Shown: positions 8,457-17,387, numbered from the stretch's first letter. The stretch is 64,000 bases of DNA from Oceanobacillus sp. Castelsardo (GCF_001659985.1 NZ_LYCS01000009.1:1-64000); one strand, 5' to 3'. Translations and numbers: made by a program. The notes: generated by a model not told the origin, from the letters alone.

Positions 8457-9583
8457 TTCGCATCATTCAGACACGCTTCATGCATTGGAAAAAACAAGGA
8501 TGGACACTGTTACTTTGGCTACTTTTACCAATGGTATCTACCATCATTTTCATTTCTACTACTGAATTGTTTCAAGAAGATACGAAAATTCCAGTTGGTA
8601 TTGTTATCGAAGAAGAAACGGACCTTGCCATAAATCTTTATGAAGCAATCTCCTCTTCCCCGCTCATACGGGTACTGGACGTAACTGAATCAGAGGCACG
8701 TCAAATGGTAAAAAGCCATGATTTAGATAGTGCTTTTGTAATAGAGGAAGGGTACGAGGAAGAGATTCGAAAAGGTAATCGAAATTGGCTCATAACGAGC
8801 TACACTTCTGATTTATCATTTGGGTATACACCAGTTAAAGAAAGGATTATATCTTATGTTCAAGATGCAGCTGGTAAATCAAAAACAGCACATACAGTTA
8901 ATCGATTAGGTGAAAAAACAAATTTACAATGGACCTGGGATGAAATAGTTAACAAAACAGAAGAAATAGAAGTCCAGGAGAATTTACTTCATACGAATTT
9001 CTCTTTCCAAAAAGAAATTGAACTTAAGGAAAATTCTCCAATAGCCATTTGGGATACATGGGGATTATGGGCGTTAATAAGTCTTCTATGTACATTCTTT
9101 TTATTCGATTGGGTCATCAAAGAAAGAAGAACATCCTTGAACCCAAGGTATGCATTTATGTTTCTTTCTATGAGAAATTATTTACTCATTCAACTATTAG
9201 TTTATATTTTCATATTGTATGTTTTCGATTTAATAGCAGTATATGTATTCCACCTCCTATTAAATGAAGCGATCAACTTCACCTTAATCTGCTCTCTATT
9301 GATGTATCGAATATTAATTACAATCAGTGCGTTTTTACTTGCACATTTGTTCACGAAAACAGTTTCTTATTACAGTTTTTCTTTAACCGTCTGTTTATTT
9401 CTTACTGTACTTAGCGGCGTTATTATACCAATAGATGGAATAACAAGCCGATATCCATGGATTGAACAACTTCATCCACTATCCAGCTTTATTGAACAAA
9501 AAGGTGTTAGTGTATGGTACGTTCCAATACTATTAGCTCTTATTATTTGGTGGTTAAAAGGAGGTAGATTTAGAAATGCTTAA
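8453..9583 (+). CDS. ABC-2 type transporter permease (second subunit)
   Basis: 376 residues with the same architecture as the preceding permease: an N-terminal helix (GWTLLLWLLLPMVSTIIFIS), an extracellular loop beginning KIPVGIVIEEETDLAINLYE, and several C-terminal helices from about residue 200. The two permeases are paralogous in layout but clearly diverged, so the exporter is probably a heterodimer. It overlaps the upstream gene by four bases and the downstream ATPase gene by eight. Confidence 0.85.
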   Translation: MIRIIQTRFMHWKKQGWTLLLWLLLPMVSTIIFISTTELFQEDTKIPVGIVIEEETDLAINLYEAISSSPLIRVLDVTESEARQMVKSHDLDSAFVIEEGYEEEIRKGNRNWLITSYTSDLSFGYTPVKERIISYVQDAAGKSKTAHTVNRLGEKTNLQWTWDEIVNKTEEIEVQENLLHTNFSFQKEIELKENSPIAIWDTWGLWALISLLCTFFLFDWVIKERRTSLNPRYAFMFLSMRNYLLIQLLVYIFILYVFDLIAVYVFHLLLNEAINFTLICSLLMYRILITISAFLLAHLFTKTVSYYSFSLTVCLFLTVLSGVIIPIDGITSRYPWIEQLHPLSSFIEQKGVSVWYVPILLALIIWWLKGGRFRNA

Positions 9584-10247
9584 TATCCAATCCCTAAGTA
9601 AATCCTATAAAAAACAAAACATTTTTACTGATATCTCATTCACGGTAAATCAAGGAGAAATTATTGGGCTTGTTGGAGAAAATGGAGCCGGTAAATCTAC
9701 CCTACTTTCTATTCTTGCTACTCTCCAAAAGCCAACAAAGGGAAAAGTTACCCTAAATGAATTAGTATATTCGTCCGACCGTAAACAAATTAGGAAAAAG
9801 ATTGGCTATGTTCCTCAAGACCTTGCACTTTGGGAAGAGTTTACAGTGGAAGAAAATATGGTGTTTTTTGAGAAACTTTCGTGGAAGAAAAGAAGTAAAG
9901 AAAAATTAAAACAACTTTGCCTCGACATGGAGCTGTCCAAATGGAAAGAACCCGTGAGTACCCTATCAGGAGGAATGAAAAGAAAGTTAAATTTAGCTAT
10001 TAGCTTGATTCATGATCCCGAAGTATTGCTATTAGATGAGCCGACTGTAGGAATTGATCTAAAATCACGGATAGAAATAGGTAATTTCCTTCAATCATTA
10101 GCCGAAGAACAAAACAAAATGATTATCTACACTTCTCATGACATGGATGAAATAACTAATTTATGTCACCGTATCGTATGTATTGGCCAAGATTCTTTCT
10201 ACAAAAATATATTGAAAGAAGCTGGTAAAAAGATTTTGGTTTTTTGA
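9576..10247 (+). CDS. ABC transporter ATP-binding protein
   Basis: 223-residue nucleotide-binding domain. Walker A is GENGAGKST (about residues 34-42), the Q-loop is VPQD, the signature is LSGGMKRKL, Walker B is VLLLDEPTVGID, and the H-loop is TSHDMDE. All catalytic positions are intact. It energises the two ABC-2 permeases encoded upstream and overlaps the second by eight bases, with an AAAGGAGG ribosome site inside that gene. It lacks the long C-terminal extension of many ABC-2 ATPases. A strong terminator follows, so the operon is four genes. Confidence 0.92.
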   Translation: MLNIQSLSKSYKKQNIFTDISFTVNQGEIIGLVGENGAGKSTLLSILATLQKPTKGKVTLNELVYSSDRKQIRKKIGYVPQDLALWEEFTVEENMVFFEKLSWKKRSKEKLKQLCLDMELSKWKEPVSTLSGGMKRKLNLAISLIHDPEVLLLDEPTVGIDLKSRIEIGNFLQSLAEEQNKMIIYTSHDMDEITNLCHRIVCIGQDSFYKNILKEAGKKILVF

Positions 10248-10260
10248 TGAAGTTAAAAGA

Positions 10261-10295
10261 CCCGAAAAACCTTTATGAAGTTTTTCGGGTTTTTT
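10261..10295 (+). terminator. Rho-independent terminator of the ABC-2 operon
   Basis: A perfect 10-bp stem (CCCGAAAAAC/GTTTTTCGGG) with a nine-base loop is followed by TTTTTTGTT. It lies 14 bases after the ATPase stop codon and closes the four-gene unit. Confidence 0.95.
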
Positions 10296-10372
10296 GTTAA
10301 TAATAGTTCTTTCACTTTTTTAAAATTTCACCGCATTTTCAAATCCACAGGGATGTATCCTGTGTGCTTCGG

Positions 10373-10960
10373 CTAACATTGTTTTTTTAACTCCATTAAT
10401 TCTGTTTTAGAGAGTACAGTCAATTCTGTAATTAAGTCTAATTCCATATTCTTTTTAAGCATTTTTAGCGCCATTACTTTTTTCTCTTGTTCTATTCCCT
10501 TCTCTATTCCTTCCTCCAGCGCATCCCCTTGAATCGATGCAATATCCTTTAATGCCTTCTCACGAGCTTCGTACTGCATCCTTGTTTCTGGATCTAAACT
10601 TGCTAAACGTAATTTTTCAACTGCCTTCTCAATAAATTGTTCCTACTTCGCCATTTCTTCCTACCTCGTATCATCCATATTTGTTAAAAAACAGAGCCAT
10701 TTTGCCATACGGTCATTCCACTCGATCATTCCTTTTTGTTCTAGATGTACAAATTTTGGCATTTCAATGATAGGAAAAATCAATTAAATTTACGGCTACT
10801 ACTTTTGTTAGTTCTTTATATTTTTCTCCTTCATCCAGTTGTTCCTCATATAACTTAGAAGCATAATATAAGGAGCGTTTGTGAATATTTTTCTGATTGG
10901 ATAATTGAATCTCAACATTCTTAAACTATCACTTTCACCTATAGGCTTTCCCCTCTTCTT
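10373..10960 (-). pseudogene. Decayed Rpn-family nuclease/transposase gene
   Basis: The 3' part (10373-10579) still reads 68 residues with the family's C-terminal coiled segment (EARE...GDALEEGIEKGIEQ). Upstream on the same strand, translated pieces in shifting frames match the family core: NVEIQLSNQKNIHKRSLYYA, then SKLYEEQLDEGEKY, and KFVHLEQKGMIEWNDRMA. Stops and frame changes separate them, so the gene is dead. It is a different subgroup from the copies near 4-5 kb. Confidence 0.75.
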
Positions 10961-11158
10961 CATCCTTATCTTCATTATCGGCTTCTATAGGTCTGTGAAT
11001 GGTATATGGATTGGTAGGCTAATTTTGGTTTACGTATTGGTCAACTCGTTGGACCATGAAGGATATTAAGCTTCTTTTCCCTATCATTTAAACTTCTCAC
11101 TTGCATCAAATTCTTTAATACATTAAAGCAGTGGGGGACACCTAAACCACTAATGTTT

Positions 11159-11208
11159 AAATACACATAACCCCGTTTTTGTTTTTCAAAATGGGGTTAT
11201 GTGTATTT
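11159..11208. terminator. Long inverted repeat, terminator-like in both directions
   Basis: Arms of 21 bases (11159-11179 and 11188-11208) pair with a single G-T position. The core is ACACATAACCCC/GGGGTTATGTGT, with A and T runs at the ends and an eight-base loop. It could stop transcription from either side. No gene ends immediately next to it, so it may instead be the core of a small repeat inserted with the preceding gtgggggac motif. Confidence 0.7.
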
Positions 11209-11381
11209 TCGCTTTATAATGCCCTATTGTAGAAGATATAATAAGTGTTACTGACACTGTACCTACTACTAAACCTCTAACATCCGCAAAATAATAATTT
11301 ACAAGCAACTGAAAGCTAATCAATGACTCTATTCGAATGGTGACAAGCACTTCTTTAAAATCCGGGGACAGTACCCATATT

Positions 11382-11951
11382 TCAAAATATTTCTTTAAGG
11401 TTTAATTCTAGTCCCCCATAGTAATAAGATTTTAATTCGTCTTCTATCGTAAAGAAAAGTGGCTTTCCATATTGATTCTTACTATCTAAATAATAAACCT
11501 CTATAAGTTTGTTTAGTATATCTACTATCCAATATTCCTTTACGTTTGCCTTCTCATACAAGTTCCTTTTCATTATTTTGTCCATTTTCACACTTGAAGG
11601 TGAGAGTATTTCAATAATGAAATCTGGTGATCCTATACATCCTTGGTCATCAAGCTTATTCGTATCACAAATAACAGAAATATCCGGCTGTACAACATCA
11701 AATACTTCATCATTCTTTTTTCCTTTAGAAAATAATCGTACATCGAATGGAGCAGCAAACACTAGGCAGTTTTTCTCTTTAAAGAAATTCATTAGCTGAA
11801 AAGACAGATTCATCGAAACCTGCTGATGTTTTGTAGAAGGTCCGGGAGACATGTTATAAGGGATACCATCGATGATTTCAATACGTTCATCATCATCCCA
11901 TAATAAGTAATCAGAATATGATAATTTCCTATCGTATTGCGGAATGCTCAT
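11382..11951 (-). CDS. Uma2-family (DUF820) putative restriction-like endonuclease
   Basis: 189 residues of the Uma2 family, a PD-(D/E)XK-fold nuclease-like group common in cyanobacteria and also found in firmicutes. Visible family features: LSYSDYLLWDDDERIEIIDG near the N terminus, then VVQPDISVICD, SPDFIIEILSPSS (likely nuclease core Asp and Glu) and a YEKANVKEYWIVD segment. The biological role is not established. The ATG follows AGGAGGGTAACCCCA. It stands alone in the accessory zone, and a 22-bp perfect palindrome lies about 116 bases upstream. Confidence 0.85.
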   Translation of the reverse strand: MSIPQYDRKLSYSDYLLWDDDERIEIIDGIPYNMSPGPSTKHQQVSMNLSFQLMNFFKEKNCLVFAAPFDVRLFSKGKKNDEVFDVVQPDISVICDTNKLDDQGCIGSPDFIIEILSPSSVKMDKIMKRNLYEKANVKEYWIVDILNKLIEVYYLDSKNQYGKPLFFTIEDELKSYYYGGLELNLKEIF

Positions 11952-12749
11952 TGGGGTTACCCTCCTAAATAAATAATAAATCCTAAAGATGAAAATATAA
12001 TAATACTTAAAGAATTAGTTTATTGAAAAGCAAAAATTTATTGTTTACTACCCCTATCACATGCTTTTATTGTAATGCATTACAATAAGAAATAACAAGT
12101 TAAGAAATAAAACCTTTTCCTAAAAGGCAGCTCAACCCAAAATAATAATGGTTATTTAAGTGGTGGTAATGAATTTTGTATTCCTTTTAAAGAATAAAGC
12201 CCAATATTATTAGTTATAAAAAGAACAATGTTTCGCACAAAAATTAGTTTTTATTATTTATAAATATATGAAATTGCAGGATTCAAAAAACTTTACTTGA
12301 ACTTTTTAAAGCAATAAGTAACTGCCACCTGAATAAACTCATTCTGCATGGAACGGGGAAGGATATTTAATTTTTGATGAACTAGTCCCATGGGAACGTG
12401 AGATAATTGATCAGCAATTAGAAGATAATTGATTTAGATAAGATCAGCAGCCATTGAAATAGAAGAAAACTGTATCAATAACTCTCTCCTCCACATTCAC
12501 AGGCTCTATTGTCCAAACGAGAGCTTAAAACAACGCAATGGTGGCTGACCCATTCTATCCGCAATACTCAAACACTGCATCAATAACCGAAATCACTTTA
12601 ACGCTTTAAAGTGGTGGGGGACTGGCACATTGGCCCCACTTTTTTATTATGCAGTTTAGCACATTAACGTAGTGGGAATCTGACACATTGGTCTAAATAT
12701 TGGATAAATTACTACTGGATGTATGCTATAATCAAATAGAGGTGATTTC
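11952..12749. other. Gene-poor accessory stretch with repeat motifs and remnants
   Basis: No intact gene is recognisable. It holds the palindrome at 12067-12088, a short open stretch at about 12349-12432 reading EGYLIFDELVPWEREIIDQQ (unrecognised, probably a gene end), and the gtgggggact-type motif at about 12612-12650. That motif folds into a GGGG/CCCC hairpin followed by six T. A further copy with substitutions lies at about 12660-12690. Confidence 0.5.
12067..12088. promoter_or_regulatory. 22-bp perfect palindrome, possible operator
   Basis: The sequence around tgtaatgcattaca reads the same on both strands over 22 bases. It is not followed by a T tract and is too AT-rich to be a good terminator. 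It lies upstream of the Uma2-type gene, which is transcribed away from it, and could be a repressor site. This is inference from symmetry alone. Confidence 0.4.
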
Positions 12750-13034
12750 ATGGAATTTATCAGTAAGGAAATGCTTAACAAGTATTTCGAAGACAAATCT
12801 AATGTTTGCTTGAACGATTTAACTCAAATTATTGAAGAGCAATTTGGAGTTATAGTTAAAATAGAAGAAAACAATGAAGTTGCAAAAATAACAAAAAGGT
12901 TGTCTGAAAATGGAGAACTAATAGATAAGATAAAAAGAGCACGAGAAAAGAGAGAATCTGGATTTCCATCCTATATCCGAAACAAAACAGACTTTTTAAA
13001 ATTAGCAAACGAGACCAGTGATGATGTCAAGTAA
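12750..13034 (+). CDS. Putative antitoxin-like protein of a two-gene module
   Basis: 94 residues, charged and helical, with no membrane segment and no family I recognise. The N-terminal half may form a small fold (NKYFEDKSNVCLNDLTQII), and the C-terminal half is Lys/Arg/Glu-rich (KIKRAREKRESG) as in antitoxins that wrap around a toxin. A good GAGGTGA site precedes the ATG and TATAAT lies at 12729-12734. It overlaps the next gene by about 14 bases. The small size, order and overlap suggest a type II toxin-antitoxin pair, but the function is inferred from context. Confidence 0.5.
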   Translation: MEFISKEMLNKYFEDKSNVCLNDLTQIIEEQFGVIVKIEENNEVAKITKRLSENGELIDKIKRAREKRESGFPSYIRNKTDFLKLANETSDDVK

Positions 13035-13356
13035 TAAAAAATATGACGTTATTTGGAATCCAGATAGTGTTATAGACCTTACGCAGTATGTGAAGTACGC
13101 CAAAACGACTACTAATGATGTCTATGATAAAGCGAACATCTTACTTAGTTATCGACCTCAAACCAATGGACATAGTGTAATGTTTAAGGGTTTTGAATAT
13201 GATGGATATAAATGGATAAATGTTAAAAATATCATATTGTTATATGAAGTACTTGAAAAGGAAAAAATTGTTGCAATCGAAGCTTGCTATTTTGCTAATA
13301 ACGAAGAAAGCGCTGAAATTTTTTATGGTATTAATCCAAAAGAGGGTTGGGATTAA
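13021..13356 (+). CDS. Putative RelE/ParE-fold toxin-like protein
   Basis: About 111 residues. The start YDVIWNPDSVIDLTQYVKYA resembles the first strand and helix of the RelE/ParE fold. The C-terminal half has the strand pair expected there (YKWINVKNIILLYEVL, then KIVAIEACYFANN). Sequence identity to known toxins is evidently low. Translation probably begins at ATG 13021 or 13024, inside the end of the upstream gene, which implies coupling. It may be a ribosome-dependent nuclease or gyrase poison, but no catalytic residue can be assigned. The region after it (13357-13705) shows nothing recognisable. Confidence 0.5.
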   Translation: MMSSNKKYDVIWNPDSVIDLTQYVKYAKTTTNDVYDKANILLSYRPQTNGHSVMFKGFEYDGYKWINVKNIILLYEVLEKEKIVAIEACYFANNEESAEIFYGINPKEGWD

Positions 13357-13705
13357 AAATTTTATTAAAATAAACCAACTTACAATTTTTTTCTCCTTGT
13401 GATAATAATAATTAGTTCTTGTGTAAGCCACAAATTCCAGGGATTTATACCACCCTATCCTATCTCTCACAATAACTTTTTCCACTAGCTCATCGCTCCA
13501 ACTTTACCTACAATAATAAAAGAATAGAGAGTCCTAATGATTATTTAATTTTCTATAAGAATACTTATAAAAAGACTGAGATTATTAAATTTTTATCAAA
13601 TTAAATTGAAACAAATCGAATTATATTATGATGCAGCAATTAACAGGATTTACAAAAACAAAAGGAAAGGAGATTACAACTATATTCTTATTGTAATTCC
13701 TTTCC

Positions 13706-13942
13706 TTAAGGATAAAAATGTTTTTCCAAGGCTTCAACATCATTTTGATCAGTTAATATGTAAATTGCCCAATTATAAGGAGAATCATGAAAACCCAATT
13801 TATCCTTCATTAAAGAATTTTCGACCTTCAAATCTTTAATTAATCTCATTGCTTCTTCTTTGCTTTTACCAAACTCACTTATTGGTTGAACCATTAAGTC
13901 AATTTCATTACGAGGTTCGGTTGTTTTGTTTGTATTTAACAT
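13706..13942 (-). CDS. Small hypothetical protein with a decayed relative at 5.3 kb
   Basis: 78 residues, soluble, beginning MLNTNKTTEPRNEIDLMVQP and ending EALEKHFYP. I do not recognise a family. The ATG at 13942 follows GAGGTG by about five bases; a longer start at 13966 has no site. A stem (AAGGAAAGGAattacaa / ttgtaatCTCCTTTCCTT) just after the stop, at about 13660-13712, is its terminator. The 3' end and terminator recur as a fragment near 5330-5400. It lies in the accessory zone downstream of the 860-residue membrane protein on the same strand and may belong with it. Confidence 0.6.
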   Translation of the reverse strand: MLNTNKTTEPRNEIDLMVQPISEFGKSKEEAMRLIKDLKVENSLMKDKLGFHDSPYNWAIYILTDQNDVEALEKHFYP

Positions 13943-14079
13943 TTTAACACCTCGCAAAAGTGTCATTCATTTCATTCGTGTTAGCTGAAAACACTAAAAC
14001 TGATAATGATTCCTATCCCACCGACCCATAGTTTTTTAATAACCAATACATGGAACCACTTTTTCTTTGCAGTGGTACT

Positions 14080-16662
14080 TTAATAAGTAGCATTCCGTTC
14101 AACCATTACTCCTGCCTCTACCGTCAATACCATTTCCTCATCTGTATAAGCATCAGCATATTTAAAGCCTTCTGGAACCTCATAAAAGTCAGAAATAGCA
14201 ATCGTTTCCCGTGAATCTATCATTCCCTCCGGATTTACGACAAAAATATCGATTTCATTCAAATTTTCATACGATACTGCCACAAGCTGATATGTTTCAC
14301 CCTCAATATTTGAAGCCCAAATTTCCTGGGGCTTTTCATAAAGAGTTTCCACTGAACGCACATAATCGACCTCTGGCGTTTCTTCCAAAATGTAAAGGGA
14401 ATAAGGTTCATCAACTTCCATATCTATCCTTTCATCCAATGTCGCTATGTATGAACTAAATTCAACAGCCTGATGGCGACGATAAGTCGGACCATCATAA
14501 ACATCGTCTTCATTCGTACTCTCTATCTCCGGTTCCAGCACTGGCTCCATATCATTTTCATATATGTCTGTAGAATCCTCTGATACACTTGAGACGAATT
14601 CTTCCATCGAACCATTACTTTCGTACACATCGGTTTCCACAACGCTTTGAACATCGGACGGCACTGGTTCTTCAATGTCCGTTAGATCATCTTCAACAAC
14701 ACTCGAAGGCTCTAGGACAATTTCATTAATCCAACCTTCCCCGTTTTCAGCTTGGATATAGTACCATTTTCCGCTTGCATCATCACCAAAGACTTCTTCG
14801 CCTTTCCAGTGTACCTCCGTCCCCTTTGCAAGGGTGAATAAGACATTTCCATCTAGAGAATAGTAATCTCTAACATTTGCCCCATCGTCCACCTGGATGG
14901 TCAATGTTTCAACATCCGCTTCCACATCAGATGCAGCAACTTTCCCACCCATTTCTTGTTCTGAACCGAAACTACTAATAAACCCTATCGCTTCATCCTT
15001 CAACTGATATCCCCCGAAGATAACGGTCAAAGCAACTGCCCCAGATAGGGATACTTTCATAATCGGTTTTCTATAGGAATGTAATTTTTTACCCGACTTT
15101 TTACAAATATTAACAATAGGCCTAACAACATTACCAACATGAATACCAAAGATTAACAACGAAATATATCGTGTCAAACTATCCTTACGTCCGGTCAATT
15201 CTATGTACCATTTTCTTAACCCCTGCAACCAATCTTTCTCATAAGAAGCATCTTTAGTATACGTTTGAAGTGGATGTTCTTCCTTCCACTTATCACTAAG
15301 AAAATCTACTGTGATATATCCAAGAAGAGTATTCCAATCCAATTCACCTTCAACAAGCTCTTCTCCAACCGGAACCTTCCAGGCATTTTGACGCCGTTTC
15401 ACTAGCTTGCATGTATAATCCAAATAAGGTTTCAGGATAGAAGGATCTTTCTTCTTTATCGCTTGCTGAATAAGAAGCATTCCCCACTCCACCGGTGATT
15501 TCACATCATAGTCTTCTACTTCTTTTTTCCGAACCATATAAGGAAGCTGTTTAAACATCTCTTGAACAAAGCCAATCCACTTGCCCCGGGTTTCTGCTAT
15601 TTTCGATATCACAATGTATTTCAAAAGATAACTTTGCCTGTACACACTCCTCCCATTTTGTAGGACAATCGGAAAGGCACCTGGCTGATTTTTAACATAA
15701 TGATAAAAACGATCGGTTAACACACGAGCCTCGTCCCACTTCTCATCCCTAATGCTTCTTTCAATGATATAATTTTGCCTCTCCGCCCATAGGGTAAAAT
15801 TAGTTTCTTCTTTTCCCGTATATTTCACCGTAAACTCATAGGTTAATAGATTGAGATCATTTAATTCTATGTTATACTTCTCCAAAACCTCATTTACTTT
15901 TTGAAAACACCCACCATACAAGGCGAAAAGAACATAGGTATATGCAGCTTTCATTTTTTCAAGTGCTTCATCTAGTTCATCAAGAAAGAAAAATAGAGCT
16001 TCCTCCAAATTTGTCATCGCTTGCCTTGCATTCGAACCTTCAGCATATAAAGCATTCATGAAAACTCCGGCACCTATAGAACCAAAGGGACCGAATGCAA
16101 CAAGACCGATGCCTTTCGCAACTAATTTCGTGAAAAAATGGAAGCCTTTGGACTCGCGCTCTTTTTTCACAATATCGACATATGCTTTCATTTGTTTCGC
16201 ATAATTATTTAACGCCAAATATGCCTGATTACTTTCCTCAAATATTTTCCTCTCCAACTGTTGATAAGCTTCTTGTTGCAATATCAATGGTTGAAACAAA
16301 TGCCCATATGTATCCTCTTGTATTCGAAAAAGGAAGTCTTCATACTCCGGTCCAATTTCATTGAACTGTAATGCTTCTTGTAGGTCGGTATGCATCTCTC
16401 TCGGATTGGCAATTTCAAATAAGCGTCGTTGTATTTCCATAGGATCAACTTGTTCACTCTCGTCAGATATTCGTTCATATACTTCTGCTTTAAGTAAAGC
16501 ATATCGCTTATCAAGTGATACATAAATCCCATGGAACTTTTCCTCTACTTTTTTCTCCACAAATGCCTGAAGCTCTTCCCAAACATTTCTAGCAAGCTTG
16601 TCTTGCAGCCTATCTATGATACCATCAAGTTCTGAATACTGGACTTGGGTTGCTTCTGCCAT
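14080..16662 (-). CDS. Large uncharacterised membrane protein with SH3-like ectodomain
   Basis: 860 residues with no overall family match that I recognise. Residues 1-250 are helical and charged, with a Gly-rich hydrophobic patch at about 181-205 (VAKGIGLVAFGPFGSIGAGV). Residues 250-530 are helical and soluble. A basic stretch (KKSGKKLHSYRK, about 521-532) precedes the one clear membrane helix (about 533-552), predicting a cytoplasmic N-terminal domain and an external C terminus. A bacterial SH3-like domain follows (about 586-651: DDGANVRDYY, GKWYYIQAENGEGWI), then an acidic low-complexity linker and a C-terminal domain of about 150 residues. The start codon overlaps the stop of the upstream gene (TAATG), so the two are translationally coupled. 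Confidence 0.8.
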   Translation of the reverse strand: MAEATQVQYSELDGIIDRLQDKLARNVWEELQAFVEKKVEEKFHGIYVSLDKRYALLKAEVYERISDESEQVDPMEIQRRLFEIANPREMHTDLQEALQFNEIGPEYEDFLFRIQEDTYGHLFQPLILQQEAYQQLERKIFEESNQAYLALNNYAKQMKAYVDIVKKERESKGFHFFTKLVAKGIGLVAFGPFGSIGAGVFMNALYAEGSNARQAMTNLEEALFFFLDELDEALEKMKAAYTYVLFALYGGCFQKVNEVLEKYNIELNDLNLLTYEFTVKYTGKEETNFTLWAERQNYIIERSIRDEKWDEARVLTDRFYHYVKNQPGAFPIVLQNGRSVYRQSYLLKYIVISKIAETRGKWIGFVQEMFKQLPYMVRKKEVEDYDVKSPVEWGMLLIQQAIKKKDPSILKPYLDYTCKLVKRRQNAWKVPVGEELVEGELDWNTLLGYITVDFLSDKWKEEHPLQTYTKDASYEKDWLQGLRKWYIELTGRKDSLTRYISLLIFGIHVGNVVRPIVNICKKSGKKLHSYRKPIMKVSLSGAVALTVIFGGYQLKDEAIGFISSFGSEQEMGGKVAASDVEADVETLTIQVDDGANVRDYYSLDGNVLFTLAKGTEVHWKGEEVFGDDASGKWYYIQAENGEGWINEIVLEPSSVVEDDLTDIEEPVPSDVQSVVETDVYESNGSMEEFVSSVSEDSTDIYENDMEPVLEPEIESTNEDDVYDGPTYRRHQAVEFSSYIATLDERIDMEVDEPYSLYILEETPEVDYVRSVETLYEKPQEIWASNIEGETYQLVAVSYENLNEIDIFVVNPEGMIDSRETIAISDFYEVPEGFKYADAYTDEEMVLTVEAGVMVERNATY

Positions 16663-17252
16663 TAGAAAAGATCTCCTAGTACACCAAGTGAATCGATAAC
16701 GTCCAATGCGTCAGATGCACTATCTAAGGAATCCAATCCATCTACAGCATCATAGACAGAACCAGTACTTTCAAAAGAATTTCCAGCTATCGAAGTCGAT
16801 AAGTCCGGTGTAGTAGGTGCTGGATTTTGAGTATAAATTTCATTTCCACTTTGATTCATTTGCATAATTGACCGGTGCGCATTGTCTTGCAACTGCATCC
16901 CACCTAGCGAATTTGAATTTACAAATCCAATAATATCCCCACCTGTCTCTTTTATCGCACTATCACCAAGAACATTGGTAGTAGAAGCAAATGTCTCTCC
17001 ACCGCCCATATCATATACCGTTCTTCCATCAACACTCTCTCGAATGGTAGCAATTTTTTCACCAGTTGCACCATCTACTAAAGAAGCTCCCTCAGTACTC
17101 ACTCCGGGATTAATGCTATATGCAACTTCTCCATTTCCCGTGCGAACATCCAAACCTTGCCGTAAATTAGGATGTACCTGCATATCTTGAGCTATACCAA
17201 CAGCCTCAAAGCTTGAAAATAAAGCAGATTCTAGCAAGACTTTTTCATCCAT
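16662..17252 (-). CDS. Uncharacterised partner of the 860-aa membrane protein
   Basis: 196 residues, Gly/Ser/Asp-rich, no signal peptide or membrane segment. The middle contains successive beta-hairpin-like blocks with G-D/G-E turns (VRTGNGEVAYSI, DGATGEKIATIRESVDGRTV, MGGGETFASTTN, ETGGDIIGFVNSNS). The tail is a repetitive Asp/Ser/Leu stretch (VDGLDSLDSASDALDVIDSL). I do not recognise a family. ATG 17252 lies nine bases after GGGAG; TTG 17255 is an equally possible start. It is the first gene of a two-gene operon with the membrane protein and probably binds its cytoplasmic domain. Confidence 0.75.
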   Translation of the reverse strand: MDEKVLLESALFSSFEAVGIAQDMQVHPNLRQGLDVRTGNGEVAYSINPGVSTEGASLVDGATGEKIATIRESVDGRTVYDMGGGETFASTTNVLGDSAIKETGGDIIGFVNSNSLGGMQLQDNAHRSIMQMNQSGNEIYTQNPAPTTPDLSTSIAGNSFESTGSVYDAVDGLDSLDSASDALDVIDSLGVLGDLF

Positions 17253-17345
17253 CAATGTAGGCTCCCTTCTGATTATGTAATAGTTATATTTTACCATGCA
17301 TAAAGGACTAGAAAAATAGAATCTACTAAATTATTGATATAAAAA

Positions 17346-17387
17346 ACCGAATAATAGATGCTCCTTTAATTGCATCCATTATTCGGT
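17346..17387. terminator. Inverted repeat upstream of the two-gene module
   Basis: Arms ACCGAATAAT/ATTATTCGGT with additional GATGC/GCATC pairing and A and T runs on both sides. It lies between the divergent starts of the minus-strand module and the plus-strand LAGLIDADG gene, so it may insulate them, or be the leftover terminator of a lost gene. Confidence 0.7.

Noticed and set aside
12440-12545. Translated stretch with NSLLHIHRLYCPNE, reminiscent of a lanthipeptide dehydratase end
   Set aside because: The similarity is short and rests on a His/Leu pattern only; no other biosynthetic genes are nearby.
13240-13485. 81-codon minus-strand frame overlapping the toxin-like gene
   Set aside because: Half of it is antisense to the toxin-like gene, it lacks a ribosome site and its composition is Phe/Ile-rich shadow sequence.
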